Assembly (NCBI GenBank): GCA_023853785.1
Contig: JAJIRX010000684.1
Coordinates: 116,820 to 180,819 of the forward strand
DNA: 64,000 bases
Source: Psilocybe azurescens
Taxonomy: Eukaryota > Basidiomycota > Agaricomycetes > Agaricales > Agrocybaceae
Direction: 5' to 3'
The notes under the pieces are model-generated. The model did no database searches and was not told where the DNA came from. It worked only from the letters and a program-made list of their open reading frames with translations. Below are positions 57,801-64,000 of this stretch, in pieces; positions within the stretch are counted from its first letter, which is position 1, and each line of letters starts with the position of its first letter. Both the position numbers and the translations under genes were made by a program.

Positions 57801-58590
57801 TCGTCCGAGTCAGACGGTGATGGCGATTTCTCTTTCGAGACAGCCTTTTCTTGACTAATCGTGGAAGTCGACTCTGTGGCCTCGCGAGATTTCACTCTTT
57901 TCCGCTTTTTGGACTGAAGTTAAGCGTAAGTATGAGGGTATGAGGGTTATACACGCTGTACTTTTTTCATTTCTTTCTTTTTCAAGCATCTTGTCGAATT
58001 CCGCTTTGAAGAATGCTTTCTCGCTTTCTAATAGAATGATGCATGATGAATATCCCAAAGGCAGAAAAACTGAGTAGGTATAGACTCAACCAATCCAATC
58101 TTGCTTTGCCTTTACAACATATCCAACCTGATAGTCATCGTTATCCATACCGACATGCTGCCAGAAGCTCGTGAGTAATCTCCCGCAACCGGCTTTGAGA
58201 TTTTTCTCTGGTTCCCAGCTTGCGAAAACAGAATTACAGTCAGACTTCAGCATCCACATAACCTAAAATGTGAAAAGTACCTATTTTCACTGTCAGGGTA
58301 GGTAGCCCACTAGATTGATAGATGAATACCGATGCCACATGAACTTGAATGGTGGCTCAAACCTTCACATAATACTCCTGTATAAATCGAAGTACCATTA
58401 GAAAGGAACACAAGTAAGATCAGTGACATTTCATACCCATCTAGCTTCATCAGTAGAGTCCGATCGAGCAACGCGAGCCTGGGTGATAACCTCTACGTTG
58501 AATCAACTTTCAGACGGTGACCGCTTGAAGAAAATGGCTGGATTTACCAACGTGAAAAACCTCTTCCTTTTTCTTAGATTTCTTGCCCAT
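54818..58590 (-). CDS. Chromodomain protein, large, multi-exon
   Basis: Start ATG 58590: MGKKSKKKEEVFHV, then across short introns EVITQARVARSDSTDEARW, EYYVK, WATYPDSEN and SWEPEKNLKAGCGRLLTSFW, a chromodomain with the WEPE box and aromatic residues that bind methylated histone tails. Next comes a charged coiled segment (AFFKAEFDKMLEKERNEK), a basic Ser/Asp-rich region, a Gln/Pro/Ser-rich linker and a C-terminal half I cannot name (FRAPRPIAFLAPNEDKD, VLFFPYAHRLSVIGVDLP, LSVLQLIRRIDNHPLW, LLTPPRKFGALSTGIRAML, FLSRYRRYVVVDSD). The stop TAA is at 54818-54820. The frame breaks at the T6 run 57962-57967 and probably near 57,740. Likely a heterochromatin factor. Confidence 0.8.
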
Positions 58591-58850
58591 ATATAGTAGA
58601 TGGTGAGTACGGTTTAAAGCTTAAAGTTGGATTAGAGAAATCAAAGGGGTAACGTGAATGGACGTGAATAAGTTCAACGTTCAACTGTGTATTTCAAAAT
58701 AGCAAAGGTATAGTTATGAGGTAATGGTCAATGATCCCGTGAGAACATTTTGTAGCGGCTCACAGAAACGCGTCGTCTAAGTCAGCATCCCAAAAGAGCT
58801 CTGTGTCTTTCGTCTGCAGTCACTTTAGTGACCTACCCTCTTTCTAAACA

Positions 58851-60043
58851 ATGGCTTTCACTCAGAACATCGGAAGACTACTAGGTTTTTCCACTCTTTT
58901 TCATGTCGCTTGCATTTTGCATTTGCTGACCGAAAACATTAGTTCCATTGGCTATCGGTGTGACTGCCGTTCAAGCCAGTATCTATGATGTACCTGGAGG
59001 TTACCGTGCTGTTATGTTCGACAGGTTCTCAGGCGTCAGTGACAAAGTGCGTCAGTCTCTTTCTGAAAAGTCGGTGAATGATACTCATGCACCATGGGCA
59101 TTTAGGCCACTGGTGAAGGAACCCATCTCCTTGTGCCCTGGCTTCAACGTGCAATCCTGTACGATTGCCGCATTAAACCAAGAGTGCGTCCACTCTCTAT
59201 ACGTTGAACTCCACTCTTACCCGCTATAGAATATTTCCACCACGACCGGTTCGAAAGACATGCAAATGATCTCAATAACCCTCCGCGTTCTTTCGCGTCC
59301 CGACGTCAACCACTTGTCAAAAATTTATCAGAGTCTGGGACTGGATTACGACGAGAGAGTCCTTCCATCGATTGGAAATGAAGTCCTCAAGAGCATTGTC
59401 GCTCAATTCGATGCTGCAGAACTGATCACACAGCGTGAAGTAGTGAGTTTAAACTGAGTTGTTGAATCTTCTGAATCTCTTCATGACAACCATAGGTATC
59501 ATCGCGAATCCGTGCCGACCTTCTCCAACGTGCCGGCGAATTCAACATCAAACTGGAGGATGTTTCCATCACTCACCTTACTTTTGGAAAGGTCGGTCAA
59601 GTCTTCGAGAAGACATACATTCACTCATCCCCACTGTCGTCTACCAGGAATTTACACAAGCTGTCGAGGCTAAGCAAATTGCCCAGCAAGGTATATATAT
59701 TTAATGAGTCAATTCTAGTATTTACTGAATTGCCTCTTCAGACGCCGAACGTGCAAAATTCATCGTTGAGAAGGTGTGAAAATCATGGTTTGAAGCTGAT
59801 TTTAATACTAAAATATTTCAGGCGGATCAAGAGCGACAAGCGGCTGTTATCAGGGCCGAGGGAGAGGCAGAAGCTGCGTTGACTATTTCAAGAGCTCTTG
59901 AGAAGGCTGGTGACGCGTTCGTCGCGCTTCGAAAGATCGAGGCTAGCAAGGCTATTGCTCAGTCGCTCTCGAACAACCCTAATGTCGCGTATATTCCTAG
60001 TGGAAGTGGTAATGTACTATTGAACGTAGCAGGACCTAAGTAG
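58851..60043 (+). CDS. PHB1: Prohibitin-1, mitochondrial inner membrane ring subunit
   Basis: Forms with PHB2 the ring complex of the inner mitochondrial membrane that stabilises respiratory subunits and regulates m-AAA protease. Start ATG 58851: [11 protein letters not shown], then across an intron [20 protein letters not shown] (N-terminal membrane anchor), [13 protein letters not shown], intron, [26 protein letters not shown], intron, [40 protein letters not shown] (SPFH domain), [36 protein letters not shown], then the coiled-coil [20 protein letters not shown] and a C terminus ending [10 protein letters not shown]. All introns are GT-AG and the frame is intact; about 277 residues, as expected. 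Confidence 0.97.
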
Positions 60044-60399
60044 GAGGTGGGATGTAACGGCTTAGCTTAAAACCCAAAGCTCAAGTACATAGTTATCTTG
60101 GAATACGAGCTTATGATCAATTTACGTTTTGTGTGATTAAAAACTCCCACGGCGTTAGTTCATCCTTGCTCTTGACTGCCATCTAGTCTGTCTCTGTATC
60201 TCGTCTTCCTTTTCTCTTTTCCTCTCGTCTCTCGTCTCTCTCGTCTCTCATCTTTTTCCTCTCTTGTGACGGACTTGTCTATCGTATACAATCTCCCAAT
60301 TTTCTGTCTTTTGTATGCTACTTTTTCTGTCTTTCAAATTTCTCGCCATATTCATCGACCCATGTTTCAGGTCTCATTTTTCACTCATCTTTTTAAATC
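60044..60399. promoter_or_regulatory. Upstream region of the Pub1-like gene with a CT-rich tract
   Basis: 356 bases with a striking pyrimidine tract at about 60,190-60,265, built of repeated TCTCGTCTC units. CT-rich tracts just upstream of the transcription start are common in highly expressed fungal genes. No TATA box seen. Confidence 0.5.
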
Positions 60400-61946
60400 A
60401 TGAATCCAATGGGCATGGGTAGCATAGCCGAGGCACCGGTTCGTCAACATTGTCTTATCTCATCATATCTTGTGCTAATCAACGATATCTTGTTCACTTC
60501 GCCCTCCTCTCCGCCATTTTATTTGTACCCGGTATCTTCTCAAATAGAGGCGGGCCCATCTCTATGTCGGGAACCTAAGTCCTCGCGTGACAGAGTACAT
60601 GTTGACCGAAATTTTCGCTGTTGCTGGACCGGTGCAGCACGTCAAAATCATTCCGGACAGGAACTATCAGCACGGCGGCCTCAACTATGGATTCGTGGAG
60701 TACATTGATATGCGTGCTGCGGAAACTGCTCTCCAAACTTTGAACGGTCGTAAAATATTTGACACAGAGATTCGAGTTAATTGGGCCTACCAAGGTCAAC
60801 AAAATAAAGAGGACACCACAGGTCACTATCATGTGTTTGTCGGGGACCTTAGCCCTGAGGTCAACGACGAGGTCCTTGCCAAAGCTTTCAGCGCGTTTGG
60901 AACCATGTCCGATGCCCGTGTGATGTGGGACATGAACTCTGGAAAATCTCGTGGCTATGGCTTCCTTGCTTTCCGCGACAAGACGGATGCTGAACAAGCT
61001 ATTGCTACCATGAACGGAGAATGGCTGGGATCGAGGGCTATTCGTGTTAACTGGGCCAATCAGAAGACTCAAGGAGCTCCCCTGGCGCTGGTTCTCCTCA
61101 CGCCTCGAATGCCCCTCTTGGTGGCGCTGGAGGCGCTCCAGCTCCAATCAACTTCCAAGGTGGCCCTTTGTCGTACGAGTCTGTTGTTCAACAGACCCCG
61201 GCCTACAACTCCACGGTCTACGTCGGCAATCTCGTTCCTTATTGCACACAGGCCGATCTTATCCCATTGTTCCAGTCCATCGGCTACCTGTCCGAAATCC
61301 GTATGCAAGCTGATCGCGGATTTGCTTTCGTTAAACTTGACACTCATGAACACGCGGCAATGGCTATTGTTCAATTGCAGGGTCAAATGGTTCACGGGCG
61401 ACCCATCAAATGCAGTTGGGGAAAGGACAGAGCTGACGGCGCCGCGACTCAACCGGGTCCCGTCAGTCCAACCGCTGCCGCTACGCCCTACGGAAATATG
61501 GTATGTAATAATCCACTGGGGGCGCAATCGATACTGACATCACGATTATAGCCTATGTACGGCATGCCTCAACCAACTAACTATGGTCAGTACGGCTTTG
61601 GAGGCTATACTGGATTCCTGGCCAAGCAACCGCTGCTCCTGGCGCAGCAAGCTCAGGCTCTCCAGGAATGCCCCAGGCTGGTGTTGCGCCTACAGCTGGA
61701 TTGGGTCTCACCGTTGGCGGCCAGCAACCAGGCGCCGATTTGAACGCAACCCCTGGTGCCCAGCCTGCTCAACCGCAATGGGGCGCCACCGATCCCAACT
61801 ATTACTCAAATTATTGGGGAGGTGAGTTGATTTGTTCATTTCATTTATCTTGATTTTTATCAAATATTTCGCCAGGTTATTATGGTCAGCAAGCCGCGGC
61901 CACGCAGCCCGCTGGGGGCGACACACAAATGCAAGGACCAGCCTAA
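60400..61946 (+). CDS. PUB1: Three-RRM RNA-binding protein, Pub1/TIA-1 type
   Basis: Poly(U)-binding mRNA-stability and stress-granule protein. First exon MNPMGMGSIAEAP, intron, then RRM1 (RAHLYVGNLSPRVTEYML, GLNYGFVEYI), RRM2 (YHVFVGDLSPEVNDEVLAKA, SRGYGFLAFRDK, IRVNWANQK) and RRM3 (STVYVGNLVPYCTQADLIPL, DRGFAFVKLDTHEHAAMAI, IKCSWGK). The Gln/Pro/Gly-rich C terminus contains TDPNYYSNYWGG and ends GDTQMQGPA at TAA 61944-61946. Between RRM2 and RRM3, at the C4 run 61079-61082, and again at the CC at 61617-61618, one base is missing relative to the obvious reading frame. A short intron follows PYGNM, and another follows SNYWGG. Confidence 0.9.
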
Positions 61947-62291
61947 AGTGTTTCATTCGTATCAAAATACTTTTTCCGAATTAATTTGCCTTGGGTGAAT
62001 CAATAAATGGCATTTCACTAACCCTGCCTTTCCTCTTTATTTTTCTGCGTTCTTTCACGCTTGATATTCTCGACTATTCTCGACTATTTTTAAAAACAAA
62101 CGATTGTTCTTTTCTTGAGACGATTACTGTTGTCATGCAATCTTTTTTCAATCCATCTACGAGCGTGATCCTGTCCTGTTTACCATTAACCCGGTTGCAG
62201 TTCGAGCAACTTAGTGGTGAATATAGCTCGTTCATTTGAATAAAGGGTATATTTATTATGTGTGCATATCAAAATTTCCACGATTAACAAT
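61947..62291. other. Convergent intergenic region
   Basis: 345 bases between the 3' ends of the Pub1-like gene and ATG16; AT-rich 3' UTR sequence, nothing else seen. Confidence 0.5.
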
Positions 62292-63301
62292 TTAGTGACA
62301 AGTCCGGATCCCCTCGTCTTCTATAATTAACCATTCGGCGTCAAGTCCATCCCCTGCTATTGGAGGCGATGGCCCATTCTTCTTCATCGCTATTTGAACA
62401 TCCGGACTGGTCAAGTCTTTTCCCGACCCAGATGTTGGCCGACTGGAATTGGAAGGGTTCGACATGACAACATCATTCCCAGAGCCGTCTCTCCAAGAAA
62501 GTACAGTCTCGTGTCTTGTACGCATGTTCTCGTAGAATTCGTTTGCTTCATTCATGCGGTTTGCTTCTATTTGTTTGGCATCTAACCAACGCTGGAGCAG
62601 CTTCGCGTTATCCTTAGAAAGAGTCTGGTTGCGTTCTTCAACCTGACCAAGCTCCAGAAGGGATGTGTTAATTTCATCATTCAGGATCTAGGTTTGTATT
62701 GGTCATTTTGCTCTGAGAGACAGTATCCCATCCACATACCTGTATAGTTCTATCCTTCTCTGCCATGAACTCTGTATGTTGGTCGACCTTTCGACGAAGG
62801 GATGCTATCTCCTCCCTGGCCTTCCTGAGATTTTCGGAATCGATTCTGGAGAACTCCTCCTTTTCTCGTAATGTTTCGTTCATTGACAAGAGACGTTGCG
62901 CATTCTGTCCCTGAGTTTTATACAAGTTCGCAAGCTCATCCCGCAGCGACGATATCTGTGTTTCGAGTGACGCCAGATAGGCAGCACGAACAGGGTTGCT
63001 GAAGCATCGATGAGCAGAGATCATGTAGGAAAGCAGAATAAATACTCGCTCTTCTCCCGAACCTGACGCGCTGGGGGATCCTTTAACACTACCGACAGCA
63101 CGTAGTAGTGTAGCATTCCGTTCCTTGAGCAACTTAGTCTGCTGGGCAAGTCTACGGTCTTTAGTGGAGTGAGATATCGGAAGACAGTGATCACCAGAGG
63201 ATAAGCTCACACTGCTCTATTATGGGAGCAAAGGCAGACTCTGTGTTATTTCTTTCCGCTAGCCTCAGACGCAGAAGCTCTTGCCAGCTGGGTTCGGCCA
63301 T
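62292..63301 (-). CDS. ATG16: Autophagy protein ATG16
   Basis: Coiled-coil partner of ATG5-ATG12 in the E3-like complex that directs LC3/ATG8 lipidation. Start ATG 63301: MAEPSWQELLRLRLAERNN (ATG5-binding N-terminal helix type), intron, then long coiled coil: RLAQQTKLLKERNATLL, AAYLASLETQISSLRDELAN, LREKEEFSRIDSENLRKARE, IASLRRKVDQHTEF, intron, EINTSLLELGQVEERNQTLS, DNAKLLQRWLDAKQIEANRM and NEANEFYENM. The LxxRW..K..EA.xMNEAN block is the hallmark of fungal ATG16. A Ser/Pro-rich tail follows. No WD40 repeats, as expected for fungi. A short intron also lies near 63,000. Confidence 0.88.
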
Positions 63302-63503
63302 TGGAGCAGGTATAGGATCTGTCGTACAACACTGGCGCGTAAACAAGCCTATGGCACGATAGCACGGAAGGTTAAGTCAAGGGTCTATTACGCGGAGTTT
63401 GAAACTCCTAATTGGGGATTGACTATGGTCCTCTGACGCCAGTGGTTCAGGTTACTGTTCGTCCCTCACCATCTCACCTGCACATCTACATACCCAATCA
63501 ACC
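63302..63503. promoter_or_regulatory. Shared divergent promoter of ATG16 and YPT7
   Basis: 202 bases separate the start codons of two divergent genes that both act in autophagy/vacuole traffic. No TATA box is obvious. Confidence 0.6.

Positions 63504-64000
<497 letters not shown>

Overview
The window is genomic DNA from a filamentous basidiomycete, most likely an Agaricomycete (mushroom-forming fungus). The evidence is dense genes split by many 45-90 nt GT-AG introns, protein families typical of that group (tandem DUF7704-like membrane proteins, a PXA-domain protein, fungal UPF0052/CofD), and mushroom-type transposons: Ty3/gypsy chromoviruses, a Tad-like LINE with RNase H, Tc1/mariner, hAT and copia remnants. 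No species call is possible from sequence alone.

Layout. (1) 1-18,074 is host sequence: the 3' part of chorismate synthase, an unknown Ser-rich protein, a CofD/UPF0052 protein, two tandem DUF7704-like membrane proteins, a long stretch without recognised genes (about 7.6-12 kb), a PXA-domain protein, a single-pass membrane protein, 6-phosphogluconolactonase and an AP-1 sigma subunit. (2) About 18,075-54,817 is an AT-rich, nested transposon island with no intact host gene. (3) 54,818-64,000 is gene-dense again: a chromodomain protein, prohibitin PHB1, a three-RRM Pub1/TIA-1-like protein, ATG16 and the 5' part of a Rab7/YPT7 GTPase.

The island can be partly dated by nesting. A minus-strand element carrying an Ulp1-type protease and a DDE transposase (34,088-36,687 and 47,010-47,460) was split by a complete chromovirus (36,688-47,009, 5-bp duplication GTCAA). 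That chromovirus was in turn hit by a Tc1/mariner copy (38,402-39,995) and by a 1.69-kb TG...CA insertion (41,537-43,228, duplication ACGG). A LINE (about 26,050-33,230) was split by a second, nearly identical mariner copy (27,929-29,529). LTR fragments of two families are scattered throughout. Many in-frame stops in these elements are TGA where the family has Arg (CGA), the trace of CpG deamination.

Separately, single-base frame breaks, often in or beside homopolymer runs, occur in several otherwise conserved host genes, including PUB1 and YPT7. These look like consensus errors in the assembly rather than biology, and they affect how the gene models should be read.

Functionally the host genes are mostly housekeeping: shikimate pathway, oxidative pentose phosphate pathway, clathrin-adaptor trafficking, mitochondrial prohibitin ring, mRNA binding, and autophagy/vacuole fusion (ATG16 and YPT7 share a 202-bp divergent promoter).
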